A stretch of 64,000 bases of DNA. Origin: Erigeron canadensis. Its lineage: Eukaryota; Streptophyta; Magnoliopsida; Asterales; Asteraceae. Under the pieces are notes generated by a model. It made no database searches, was not told the origin of the DNA, and saw only the letters and a program-made list of their open reading frames with translations. The position numbers and the translations under genes are program-made. Of this stretch, positions 38,784 through 50,824 are shown in pieces (position 1 is the first letter of the stretch; each line of letters opens with the position of its first letter). The stretch lies in assembly GCF_010389155.1 (NCBI RefSeq), contig NC_057766.1, positions 34,667,516 to 34,731,515 on the forward strand, read 5' to 3'.

Positions 38784-40932
38784 TCAGGATAGTGATGCCC
38801 TCTCCAATAGCTCCTGCAGCTCTCCACTCTTGTATGCATCTACAAGAAGACATGGTTGGTTATTAACTATGCATTCTCTGTCAATAAAAATCAATAATAA
38901 GAATGCATTTTTGCCCAGTATTAATACAATTTTTGACATAGGGCATAGTTTAGTAAAAGCGTTGAGTTGTCAGTCAAACATCAAAATACCCCTCATAAAA
39001 GATGCAATCAAGTTTGCAAAACTCACTAATCGATATTTAACCGGTCAGACACCTTGAAGTAAGTATCCCGGGAGGTACTCAGCGAGTACTATGACCGTTG
39101 TTTTTTTTTTTATGTATTAATAACAAATTTTGAAATTATATGTTTAAAAAGACGAGTGGATTAGAATTATATGGTTATACATAAACATAATTGGTCATAG
39201 GACTTCAGAAATATGTTTAAAACATTAACACGGTTGTTCAAAGACTTGAAACCAAATTTTGAGCAAGTTTGACTGACTTTAACTGAGTACCTGGCCAAGT
39301 AACCTTAGTTTTGGAACAAACCAATATTTGAGAGGCCACTGACTGAGTAGCAAGTGATCACCTAGTAGGCCGAATTTTACAACACTGGATGGAATAGATG
39401 CGTCTTATAGACCAAAAATTAAAATATCATGGCTTTTGGTAATGATCATTGATCAATGCTACGCTTCATGTTACAAGAGACACAGGGTGGAAATATTCAC
39501 ATGAAAAAGTGGGCAGATTGACTTACCAACAGTGATGTCACAACCGCCAAAGAACTCCCCATCGATGTAGAGTTGTGGAAATGTTGGCCATTGAGAATAT
39601 TCCTTTAAGCCTTGACGCAACATTTCATTCTCGAGAATGTTAACTGTTTCAAAAGGTACATCAACTGCTTTCAAAATGGAAACAACTGTATTTGAGAAAC
39701 CACATTGCGGGAAGTCCTTCGTTCCCTTCATGAAAAGGATGACCTTGTGTGATGTAACTACTTGATCTAAAGTAGTCTTCAGCTGAGGACTTAATGCTGC
39801 AAGTAGATCAAGTTGTATAAATTATTAAAGATATCTCAAGGAAAAAAAAACCAGTGAAGTTGCTCAACTAACAAGGTTGTTGCCTTCAAATGACACATAT
39901 TACACTGTGAACATAGCTACTGTTCTACGAAACACACTTTTAAAAGTTTGGAGCAATATCAAAGGATTCAAGTACAACCTTAGTGGTTCAAGGCTGGGTG
40001 CAAACCATGTGATTATTAAAACGAACATTCACATCAGAAACGTGTAGCAATTTTTGAAGTAACATTAGCCCGTTAGGATAACAATCTTTAAGCAACAAGC
40101 AAGAACCCATATTTTTGTTGTGTGCGGATGTGTTTGTGTCTATGTAAATGAATATATCGTTTGTGATATCATATAGATTTTATCATCAACGTCAATGAGG
40201 CAGAAACATTTAAGATGTGAATTATCTACATTTACTGAGGCTACTCTTATACTCTTTAGAGTAGTATGTTTCAGGATGACATAATTTTATTGTTTAAGCA
40301 TGCACTATCATGAAACCTTAATGATGTTGAATCAAGTAAATATTGTTATAAACTATTATAAACCTCGGAGGTCAATTATATTCACTCCTAATAGCACATG
40401 ATTAGTATGGATACAATCCAATCACACTTCACTTTCATACAATGTATACGAAAAAGAGGTTGATTATATTCACTCCTAATATCACCCAAAATCCTTCTAA
40501 TGCTATTTTCCTATCCTTAGACAACGAACGCCAACTTAGGTTCGCTAAGAACTTAGTAGGTTTGCACTCTATATTCAGAAGACGCAATCGTTATCACGGT
40601 TAAACCCGTCTGAACTCGTAAATTTATGCTCAAATAAAATGACAAACGAAATGAAAAGGTTGACCAGAACAAAATACACACACATATACATATATAATAC
40701 AGTATATATATATATACAAAGTAGTAGGAGCTAAAGTAATACCAGCAAAGCATTGAATCCTTGTTGAAGGAGGTTGAGTTTGAATACTGTGAGAACCGGG
40801 TTTTGAGATGGTGTGGAAGCGCAGGGCGGAGAGACTGATGGTGGTGGGTCCAGATACAGATGAAGATGGGAAAGATGGAATCCTTGATGATGATAATTGC
40901 GGCTGCAGAAATCCAATTGAAGACGACATCAT
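38784..40932 (-). CDS. GRXS14: Monothiol CGFS glutaredoxin, plastid (GRXS14 type)
   Basis: Class II glutaredoxin that binds and transfers [2Fe-2S] clusters with glutathione in the chloroplast. Three exons (minus strand, 5' to 3'): 40932-40743, 39796-39527, 38839-38784, giving 171 residues. Residues 1-62 are Ser/Pro-rich, like a transit peptide. The domain begins at ALSPQL and includes KVILFMKG, the active site CGFS with Cys95, the TFPQLYIDGEF glutathione-binding segment and GGCDIT. The last exon supplies AYKSGELQELLERA, the conserved C-terminal helix. Length and domain count fit single-domain GRXS14, not the larger S16 or S17; the mitochondrial S15 has different residues after CGFS. Two ATGs open the frame (40932, 40929). 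A MULE-type element begins at 41100, about 170 bp upstream. Confidence 0.93.
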
Positions 40933-41099
40933 TCACTTCTGATTGGAGGGATTTTCGATCACTACTGCCACACGATATGTTCGATGAAATTGGGGGTCTA
41001 CACTCTACAGATATATATGATGCGAGTATTCTGGGTCAGAATTGGCATCTTTTTTATTTGTTTCTGGTGTCCAATTTTAATTCTATATCATTTTTCTTA

Positions 41100-42957
41100 G
41101 AGAAAATGTCACAAATGGTCCCTGCGGTTTGTCATATTCGCATTTTGCCCCCTGTGTTTTTTTTCGTTGCAATTGGTCCTTGTCTTTTTCACACTAACTT
41201 CTGTTAGTTTTGGCCGTTAAATCCCTCACGTGCATATCACGTGAGGGCAGTTTAGTCATTTTACGTAATAATGAGCCCCACCTATCACTCTTCTTTCTTC
41301 TTCCTTGTCTTTCCTACCCAACTTCTTCTATTTTCTGCTTCTCTCTCACCCTCTTTTTCAAGTTTCTTTTTTCATCCATCAATCATAAAAAGCTCTAACC
41401 AAAAAAGCTTATAATTTTGTCAAAATTTATAACAATTGAACATCCCACTGAGCTGTACGAGCAACCCATACATACATACATACATACATACTAGATAATG
41501 AGTTCAATTTATAACAACTTATTATTATATCCAACAACTAATAAATACAATCCATATAAAGAACATCAATCCCCACAAATTTATTGCAACTAATAATAAT
41601 CTATGCTATTTCGTAGAAGCAGCAAATTACATTCACAACTAACCGACACTACCACAATTACCACTAATTATGAAAAGGAATTGAATCGGAAAAGGAAAAA
41701 CAAGTATATGGATCTGACAGCAACATCTTTCACACCCTATTAATTCTTTCTTGCTCTCTTATTTATTCATCCATATCATAAATTATATTCTTCAAAAATC
41801 TGGGAATAATCCTTAAAAAAATGTGGCAGCCATGAACATTAAACGAACACCATAATCTGACAGCCACCGCACAACCCTAACAGCCTTTCAACCCCCGGCC
41901 AACCTCGTTACACTCCCAAACTCCAACGATCGATTGTAGGCCGCGAAAACGGTGGTGTGGTGGTTAGTTGATTGTAGCAGGTGTAGGCAGAAGTACTGCA
42001 CGGTTGTAGTTGGTATTGCGCACGACGACAGCCAGTTGTGGCATGTGGATACCCCAATTTGCGTCAAGATCTGATCGTTGGTGGCTTTATAGATGTGGAT
42101 ATTTTTTATAGATAGGTACAGAAATGGATCATTTTTTATAGATAGGTCATAGATGTATACAAGGGGAAGGGAATATGAAGTTGTTAGGCACTTAAATTAG
42201 GTGAAAAATCTTTTATATATATTTTTTTAAAAAGTAATAATCATGGAGGGCCATGTATTTATTTAAAATATTAAAATATTAGTAAGTGAGAAGTTTTTCA
42301 CCCAAATTGAATGCATATAGCCTCATGCTCACTTTTTTCATATATATATATATATAATATATATATATTGCGATTACACTTGTTTGTGGTCAAAAATTTC
42401 ACTTGCCATTTATTTATAGTTTTTAATTTGAAAGTGGGACGGTGCTATTTATTGTTTGGAGATGGTATATTAGTCAATTAATTGGTTTATATTTGTTAAA
42501 AATTTCATCCGCTTATTTACTACGATCATTTAAAGTGAAACTATATTATTTCATATTTGTTAGCTTCATAATAGATTCATGAACAATGATTAAATATCAT
42601 GAGGATGGAGATGAAGGATTTAAAAGAATGAGAAAATATAAATTTGGATTTAGAAGTGTGTGTTTGGCCGGATTTTGGTGGTGATGGTGTGGTCGCCGGA
42701 AAAAGAAGGAGGAAGGGGAAGAAAAGAAGAAATGTGCTTTTTTTTATCACAAATAGTCCATGCAATTACAAAATGGACAAAAATGCCCTCACGTGATATG
42801 CACATGAGGGATTTAACGGCCAAATTTAACAGAAGTTAGTGTCAGGGGCTTCTGGCAACGAAAACGAAAAAGGCAGGAACCAGTTGCAATGAAAAAAAGG
42901 TACAGGGGGCAAAATGCGAAGATGACAAACCACAGGGACCATTTGTGACATTTTCTC
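41100..42957. mobile_element. Non-autonomous MULE-type element, 1858 bp, 9-bp TSD
   Basis: Inverted repeats of about 180 bp start GAGAAAATGTCACAAATGGT on the left, and the right end is its close reverse complement. Both continue through GCATTTTGCCCCCTGT and GTTAAATCCCTCA. A perfect 9-bp direct repeat TTTTTCTTA flanks the element (41091-41099; 42958-42966). The interior holds a (CATA)n run (about 41468-41490), a GC-richer patch (about 41880-42060) and a nested smaller repeat (about 42165-42345). I recognise no transposase and no captured gene, though the GC-richer patch could be one. The insertion lies just upstream of the GRXS14 start codon. Confidence 0.88.
41227..41243. promoter_or_regulatory. 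Paired G-boxes (CACGTG) in the MULE terminal repeat
   Basis: Two CACGTG hexamers at 41227-41232 and 41238-41243 lie five bases apart in the left inverted repeat, about 300 bp upstream of the GRXS14 ATG. The right repeat keeps one CACGTG and a CACATG variant. G-boxes bind bHLH and bZIP factors of light and ABA responses. Whether these are used is unknown. Confidence 0.4.
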
Positions 42958-43907
42958 TTTTTCTTATCCTTTTCTTATTATTTTTTTTTATAAAAAAATA
43001 CATAACTAACACAAAAATAACTTTCTAACTCGTGTTACGCGACTTGAAAAACCTGTTATTATTTCACTTTTAACTTGAATCGCTACTCAAATGGTAAGAT
43101 TTTAGATATTATATATTCTTAATAATTTACCTAAATATTATATATTCTATAGTTTTGACTTTTGAATCATAATATTAAAGTATATTTTCAAATTCACACT
43201 AAAAGGATTAAAAATACATAATTAACACAAAAAATAATGTAACCATCACGATTTTCGATTATACAGTACAATATAAAATTTTGTATGGGGCCAAACATGT
43301 ATTCATTAATAAAAAAATATATATTTAAAAATTTGTATGTGAGAAATTCCACATCTAAGTTTAGTTGTCGTATAGCCTCCTATTCACTTTTTCCATATAT
43401 ATATAACAATAATAGCAAAAGCTACAACAATTAATGGTTCATTATTATGGTTTTACTCGACTGGTAAGAGTCATCTTGTTTTTATAATAACTTAGACTAA
43501 CAACTATGGGCTTAGACCACTCATAATTTACACATACTTTTATTTAGGGGAAAAAAGAATATAAGGCGGTCCGATACCTAAGTTTATGTATGGAACCCTT
43601 CATATATTAATATTTTATTATTTTTTTTAATGAATAAATGCACAGGCTCCATGATTTTTATGAATTAAAAAAATATATATATGAGTGTTACACACCTAAG
43701 CTTAGGTACCGACAGCCTCATATTTTCATTCCTAATATATATATAGATACTTTTACTTTTCTATATCATCGGGTTGCCAGTTGCCACTAATAGGAAAAAT
43801 TTACCCGCGTATGGATTACTAGTGGCAAACCCCGAATCTTATCTGATATACCCGCGTAGTCTCTCAACCACCGACCAAGTGGCGCCAGCCAGTGATCAGA
43901 GAAAACA
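42958..43907. other. Intergenic DNA with two copies of a small MITE family
   Basis: Segments at about 43278-43400 and 43550-43735 share the pattern 'aatataagg...gtacctaag' on one end, '...tatgtgag.aattccacatctaagttt' in the body and 'agcctcatattc' on the other. This family also occurs near 42.2 and 59.5 kb. The last 170 bp before 43908 are the probable promoter and leader of the kinase-like gene. Confidence 0.5.
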
Positions 43908-46900
43908 ATGGCAGCAGGAATAATAGGAGGCCAAACCGCTTGCAGAATCTCATCGTACTATGTAGTCTATCCACCAACACCATGTTCTTCCTTCCACTCA
44001 AACATCATCAAACGTATCCCAACCACATGTAATGGACGATACAGAGCCAGCCTAATCATGAATCCTGAATCTTTCGAAGTCGGTCGGCTTATCGGAAGCT
44101 ACGGCTTCATGAGCGTCACTAAGTATTTTCTCACTAGATTAACTAAACCCTTACTCTGTCTCTCTGTCTGTCACTTACTTTCAAATGTATTTCATTCTGG
44201 AGTAGCATCATAATTTCACTTATAAGTTTGTTTGTTTTGGTGTTAGTTATTCATCAGGACTTCAATCAATTGATAGCTTACAAGAACAACGAGAAGAAGA
44301 GGCTGTCGGCGGTTTGCGATTTCAGGATGTTAGACAAGGCAATGTTCAAATCAGGTCTGTATCATTCCATTCTTTTATGTGTGTATCACTCTACTATAGT
44401 TTGTGTAAGTAGTTGGTTATATTAGTGTTAATCTTGAAGTTCTCGTGTGCTGTCGTTTCTTTCCTTCATTTGGATATGTACATTTTAATATGGTAACTGA
44501 ACTTGTTAAAGTCTTAATATTGGATCGTTATACTAATTTTGAGTAATACAATGGGTATCTGAATTGTATTAAACATCATGTAGGTGTATTAACTACCATC
44601 ATGTAGTATAGTGACCAAAAGAAGAGTGCATGACAAAATCGTTCGTGAATAATCCGGCATAATCTTGAGTGTTCTTAGTTCTGGAATTTAGCAAAACTTA
44701 ATCTAACCTATAAGTAAAATCCATATTTGAAAACGACAAATGACAAGTTTAATTAGCAAAAAGTAATGTACTTTATTAGTGGCAATGAAGGCTAGATCAA
44801 CTGGCTGGAGTCATCCTCGGTTTTACCCCAGGTCACGAGTGTGACTCTCCGGACTGAAGCGTCCTGGGGGTTTTTCCTTTGCGTCACCTGTAACGGCTCA
44901 TTGTCTACATCTCGTAGTCTAGAGCATGTGCAGGTGTTACGATCCCACATCACCAAGTATGGGATTGGTTGGTGGTTTATAAGCCTAGGTGTCCCCTTCT
45001 CCTTTGAGCTACCTAGCTTTTGAGTGAGTTCTATAACTAGCTTATGGCTTGATGCGAGCCTATGATGGGTTCGTATGACCAGGGCTTCACCATTGTATGG
45101 TGAGGGTCGAATACCCACACCCACTGACTGTTCAAAAAAAAAAAAATGTCCTTTATAAGTGTAATCAATCATTTGGTCAGGAGGTCATTGTACTTTTCAA
45201 AACTGGTTTCCTGGGTCACTAGACATGATTCTGGTGATCTCGAGTGACCTAAAGGCTGTGAACATTTATAGAAAGCATGTTTGCACTTTGATGACTCTAA
45301 CTGTATGTTATTAGGTCTATGAATTTGCCTATTAATATCTGCTATGACAGCTTTTGTGCAGGCTTTACGAAGGACGAGTAACTCAGGGCCCTCGTAGGGG
45401 CACTCCAATCATCTTTAAGGTATGTAATCTCCATTGTTGAATTCATGCTTTGATGCTTTTGATCCTTAAGTTTAAATAAATACTTTATCATATATGTTAT
45501 CTTGCAGGTTTATCCGGGAAAACAAGTAGGTGGTCTTGAGGCTGATATGATGGCCTCAAATGAGCTTGGATCTCATGCTTTCCTGCAGGTACATTTAAAA
45601 TGTTATATTTGATCAATCGAATTGCTTACTATATATGCATTCAGAATGATAAGTTAGGGTGTTGTTTACATCATGTAACTATTATACTTTTTCGCAGAGT
45701 TGTTCGAAAGTTATCTGCCAAAATATACAAATTCTATTAGGGGGTTTTGAGACAAAAACGGGAGAGCAGGTAGTCAACATTTAAGATGCATGATTATTCT
45801 TTTCTCGTGTACTTTTCGTGTTATGTACATACTGATTATTCTAAATGTGATCTTAATGATGAATAGTGGCTTGCATTTCGCAATGATGGCAAATATTGTG
45901 CAGCAGACTATGCTAAAGCTTCATGTGAGAAAGTTTCCAAGAATCTTGCTCTTGGAGCTCAGAAAGTATGGAATCCCTTTGAAGAAGAACAATATATTAA
46001 ACGGAAAAGATATTTTGTTATTAAGCTACTTCATGGTGCTTTATGTGGTTTGGCTTACATGCATGAAAATGAAAGATTGCATCAGAGCCTTGGCCCAGCC
46101 TCAGTTGTTCTTAAGTACGTCACCATTTGTCTCTCTTTTTTCCCATTCTTTCTTGGTTACACAACCTTTATTGTATTAGAAAGCTCAAGAAAACCTATGC
46201 GTTCATAATGCAGCACGATGGTAGATAAAGATTCTGCTTATCTTGTTCCAAGGCTTCGTGATCTTGCCTTTTCGGTTGATATAAGGTATGCTTGTAGTTA
46301 TACTACTGTATTATTGTAAGGATGTTTCTGCATACTGATTAGTAGTGGAAGTCAATGAAGTGAAACTAATTGGGAATTTGGTTTTGCCTTCTAGGTTGAA
46401 GTTGCTATTGTCAGTTATCTAAGTTCGATTAATAGATTGTATACCCAGTTGGATTATCTGAGGCTCAAATAGTCTGTTTCTTACCAAATGTAAGAAAATC
46501 TTTTTTGGGGTAAACTAAATAACAATTATTACCCCCATACTTTGAGACACTTTCACAGTGGTTACCACTAAAACGTCTCTTTTTCACCAAAAATATCTTT
46601 GTGATCATATAAGTTTAATTGCTTAATCAATCATAATCCGTTAAAAGCTCAAACACCTGATTATATGAACATTTTAAGTTTACAACTTCTGGACAGAGGC
46701 ACGTCCAAACACTAACGTTCACAATTTTCAGATTGGGTTTTACAATCATTCAATCACTTTTAAACACACACCCAAACCCTACTATCACTTCTTTCATATA
46801 GCCAAAACCATGATGTTTCCGCATACATTTCATTTTTAAGCATATATAAGTATATAACCGATCTTCATTTTTATCATCTTTTTTTCAATAATAACTTTCA

Positions 46901-47831
46901 AATTAACTTTCTGTTGTAGGTTTCCAAGTTTAGAGGAAAATTCAGGCGGATTATCTGATGGTCTTTGGAGACGAGCAAGATCAGCTGGGGCTTTCACTCT
47001 AATGGAGAAACGAGCTTTTGGAATAGCTGATGATATGTAAAACACTGCTTTTATGTTAATACTTAATCATCAATATTTATATATTTATTGTAGGTTTACT
47101 CATACTCGATACTCCATAATTCTCCTTTTGCAGTTATGGAGCTGGTCTTCTTTTCGCATACATGGCTTTTATTCCATTCTGTGAAGCAGGCATAGTGGAC
47201 AGCCTTTCATTGCAAGCAAGTTTTCACTTTACTATTTTGAGGTCCACTCTTTCTATTTCTCCTTATTATATTCTAACATATTCATTGTTTTTGAACGTGC
47301 AGAGGCTGTTAGAGAGTACTTTTAAACTTGATCTTGCAGCTACCAGAGAGTAAGAACTACGAGCCCTTCTATTTTATGATGACAACTTTTGGTTCCTTTT
47401 CTTCTATTTTTCTCATAATTGGCAAGTATTGAGTGGCGTTATGATAGGTACTGCTTAGCCGATGATCGGTTTTTAGAGGCTGTCAAGTTTTTGGATTTGG
47501 GTGATGGGGCTGGCTGGGAGTTATTGCAGGTTCACTTCCAATGCCAATTACCTTACGTCTCAGTCATGCATTTCCGTTGGAACTTGATCCCATGTTGTCC
47601 TTTTTTCCCCCTGAGCAGGCTGTTTATTTGTTACACCAAGAATAAATTTTACATTTTCAAAGAAGCCGATACTATTTATTGAAACCAAATTTATTGTTTC
47701 TTTCAAAACTGCCCATTAAGCTGGTTTTGTACATTATATGTGTGCAGGCGATGTTGAATCCTGACTTCAGAAATAGGCCAATTGCTGAAGCTGTAGTGAA
47801 CCACCGGTTCTTGACTGGTGCACTCCTCTGA
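43908..47831 (+). CDS. Plastid-targeted protein-kinase-fold protein, HRD degenerate
   Basis: Twelve exons give 421 residues: 43908-44122, 44247-44354, 45362-45419, 45508-45588, 45698-45769, 45867-46114, 46214-46285, 46920-47036, 47134-47215, 47303-47349, 47448-47529, 47748-47831. The N-terminal ~50 residues look like a transit peptide. The kinase-like region starts near 74: a candidate ATP-anchoring lysine is Lys127 in IIFKVYPGK, with a candidate alpha-C glutamate at 138. The catalytic HRD is replaced by His250-Gln-Ser in LHQSLGPASVVLN, so the usual base Asp is missing. The DFG position reads RDLAF, Asp277 followed by LA. The C-lobe end (PDFRNRPIAEAVVNHRFL) is conserved. I recall close relatives annotated only as chloroplast 'protein kinase superfamily'. 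The intron after exon 9 uses a GC donor. Fold call firm; catalytic status is inference. Confidence 0.85.
44788..45147 (+). mobile_element. SINE-like insertion with an LTR-like segment, kinase-gene intron
   Basis: The block begins near an A-box-like 'ctagatcaactgg' (44790-44802), has a B-box-like 'ggtcacgagtgtgactc' (about 44831) and ends in a 13-base A tract (about 45135-45147). The middle ('tgttacgatcccacatcacc' onward, with 'ggtttataagcctaggtg') recalls TRIM/LTR sequences. It may be a composite or nested insertion. It lies in the intron between exons 2 and 3. Confidence 0.45.
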
Positions 47832-48828
47832 AGTATCTTCTTATGAGTGGGTGCTAATTAAAATACACAATGAGTTATTCGTGTAATTTTGTATCCTAAG
47901 ACCAAGGTTCTAGTTTGGACTTATCTTGTGACATAGAGAAGTATGGTACCCTTGCAGTCAGTATCTGAAAGAAAGAGAGCCAACTGAATCTATTCCAGTA
48001 TCTATGTAGGCCTATTAGAATGTTGCAGTATTCTTTTTCTAAGTCTGGGCTTAATGGAATTAGGGAAGATGCACTGAAATGAAGGCTGTTCATTTATAAT
48101 TTACATGGGTTCATATATAATACGAGTAAGGAGTGGTCCACTGGTCTGTCTTTTCTGTCTACTTACATGGTTTCAAGTTTTCAACTAAGAACCACAAGAA
48201 GATATCAAATGCATTCAAATTGAACCACTCATGAAACTAGTTTGATCTATAGTTTTGATCTACACAGATCTTTAGTCTTAGCTATTTGGCATGACATATA
48301 CTGGTCATCCACATGTATTGACACTATGAAATTAGCTACTGTTCCATTTGGCATCAATAGTACTAAAATGCTAGCATTATGTGAGTTTGCATCTGACACA
48401 TCAACATTGAAAGCTGATATAAAATCTGGGTTTGCAAATCTTTTGGAGAATTTTTTGTGAGAACATGAATCTTTAGCATCGGACTTCACTCATCGACGAT
48501 GAATTTAGCCAATGCGACCAAACAGCATTAAGTTACTTAGAGAATTAGGACCAGTTAAAAAGCACTCAGTGTGCACACTACAGAAGTTAGAGTAACTCTG
48601 AGATAAAGCAGCAGTGCTTGTTATGAAAATACAAGCATATGAAAAAATAAAAATAATGGGACTAGAGGCACTAATAGATAAATAACATTGATAACAAAGA
48701 TATGTCTCAAAATTTAGTACCAAACAACCATGCAAGAAGCCAAAAAAGACTATTTCATGTTCCTGACAAATATTTTCTTCAAGCTCTGAGCTTAACATTA
48801 ACACAAATGAAAACATAAAAATAACTCC
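47832..48828. other. Convergent 3' region, kinase-like gene and RPL10A
   Basis: 3'UTR and intergenic DNA. Overlapping short ORFs at about 48242-48489 on both strands lack family resemblance. No transposon termini are recognised. Confidence 0.4.
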
Positions 48829-50525
48829 TTAAAAGATGCGGACTGGCTTTCCCATTGTTGTCTTCAAGTATAAGCACCTCACCTGAATACGACAAAACAA
48901 AAATCAACATAAGAAATCTGATGTTTCCCTTTACTTGAAAAACTTCGTCACTTAAAAAGAACAAAACAACTCAATAACGTGACCGGTCCTACATATAAAG
49001 ATGATTTAATGACAGTTGCTAGCAGTAAATAATTAGGAAACGATACTCACATTTTGCCAATTCTTCTTCAGCAATGAAACTAGAAAGTTAACACTCATTT
49101 GCACATTCTGGAATATCTGCTTCTCCTCCATACTGCAGTTACCAACAGCAACTCCCATGCAGAGAACCTTCTTCAGTTGAAACTTCACAGTTGCCTTGGT
49201 CTCGTTAACCTTAGCCTCAAGAGACTCCTGGTGGGAAACAAGAGTAGGGAACTTGCCTGCATTTAAAGTGTCAGAAGAACATGTTAAACTACTTACAGTT
49301 AAATGGAGAACTAAATAACATAGACAACAAAAGTGAATTATTTTGAAAGCAAAGTAAATAAACGATACACCTACCTGCTTTGTTCAAGCCAGGTCCCAAC
49401 AGACGAGGAATCTGCTTGATGACAGACTCAGAAGCCAAAAAAGCTTGGTGTTTCTTAGCAAGCTTCTTCACCAACTTCTTGTTCTTGTTCAGCTTCTTCA
49501 GGCTCTCAACATCCATGTATTCGAGGCCAATCTTTTGTGCCTGTAATTGAAGTTAAAAAAACTTTACATTAGTCAATTGTAATATGGAGTATCGAAAATC
49601 TACTCAAACATATGTAAAACATACCAACTAAGTTTAAAGTATTGTAGGCCCAAATAACGTTTCCCACACCCAGCTACCCAAGTGATAAGTTTGTATAAAC
49701 CAAACATCAAAAAACCTTTCGAAAACAAAGGCCTAAAATGTTGTCCAAATTAACTAAAAACTATGCAATATAATGTACCCCTATACTATAACTAACAGGC
49801 TACCAAGAACAGTTATAACAGTTCATCCAAATTTAATCTTGCAAAAAAAACAGCAGTTTCGATAACTACCTCTTCAACATGCTGGGCATCTCCGAGCATG
49901 CAAACCTTCAACTTGGGACGAGGAATGTGTGGCAACTTGACGGTACCACTAAAACGCTTGTCCTTTTGGGGATCGTAGTTCTTCAAACCAATCTGAAGCT
50001 CAATGGTTTCAGTGAAGTTACGTTTCTTTTCCTTGGCCTCAGTCGTAACTTGGGTAATCGCCTCTCTAAGGGCCTCACTCGAGAGCTTACTGTATTATTA
50101 AATTAACAATAAATTTTAACCCGTTATCACAACCGTTAACACACCACTTTCACATAGTTAATTCAACAGCAAAATTCCAACTTTTTAATCAAAAATCTCA
50201 AATCAAACTAACATTCTTAATTATTCTAAAAACACAAAAATATAACTTACGTATCCCATGGTTATAGATAAAAAAAAAGTAGAATAAAAAAAAATTGGGA
50301 ATAACTAAACATAGCTTCAAACTAATTACATCCATATAATTATCAAAATAGATATACAAAAAACTAAAATCTTTAAGAATCATACAAAATATAATGAAAA
50401 AATGTAATCTATATGCAACTATGGTAAATTAGTAACAAGCACATACACAAATTTAAATCAACAGTTTTACATTAATGTAAAAGGTAGTAAGAACAAAAAA
50501 AAATGAATCTAGAAAAATACCTCAT
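48829..50525 (-). CDS. RPL10A: 60S ribosomal protein L10a (uL1)
   Basis: Component of the L1 stalk of the cytosolic large ribosomal subunit, which helps release deacylated tRNA from the E site. Five exons (minus strand): 50525-50521, 50089-49870, 49540-49375, 49256-49051, 48882-48829. They give 216 residues, the usual plant length. Exon 1 is only five coding bases (ATGAG), joined to T of exon 2 to give Met-Ser. Clear stretches include [82 protein letters not shown] and the end TMGKPVRIF. Upstream telo-box and site II motifs fit coordinated control with other ribosomal genes. Confidence 0.97.
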
Positions 50526-50782
50526 TTTGAGAAATTTTCCTGCACTTAAAGACTTGACTTCTGTTTAAAAGCAAAACACACAAAAAAATTTAACACAATA
50601 ATAAGATATATGCTCAGATGATTAGATAAATAACATTTACATAAAATTAATAATAAAAAAGTGGTAAATGAAGAAGACGAAGATGGGGTACCTAGTGTGG
50701 TAAGAACCCTGCAAATAGGGTTTGGAAGTGCCAATAAAACAGCTGCTGATGATATATGATATGATATACTACGAGGGATGTG

Positions 50783-50824
50783 AAACCCTAAGTCACAGTG
50801 GGTGGGCCTTGTTGTATCTGGGCC
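50783..50824 (-). promoter_or_regulatory. RPL10A: Telo-box and two site II motifs upstream of RPL10A
   Basis: AAACCCTAA (telo-box) lies at 50783-50791 and TGGGCC (site II core) at 50803-50808 and 50819-50824. They lie about 260-300 bp upstream of the ATG, so close to the inferred transcription start, given a 5' leader between 50526 and about 50750. This pairing is typical of plant ribosomal protein promoters and is linked to expression in dividing cells. Confidence 0.65.

Noticed and set aside
7106..47831. The four plastid-protein genes as a functional cluster
   Set aside because: TRCF, ACS, GRXS14 and the kinase-like gene are on both strands, separated by unrelated genes and belong to different pathways; chance is sufficient.
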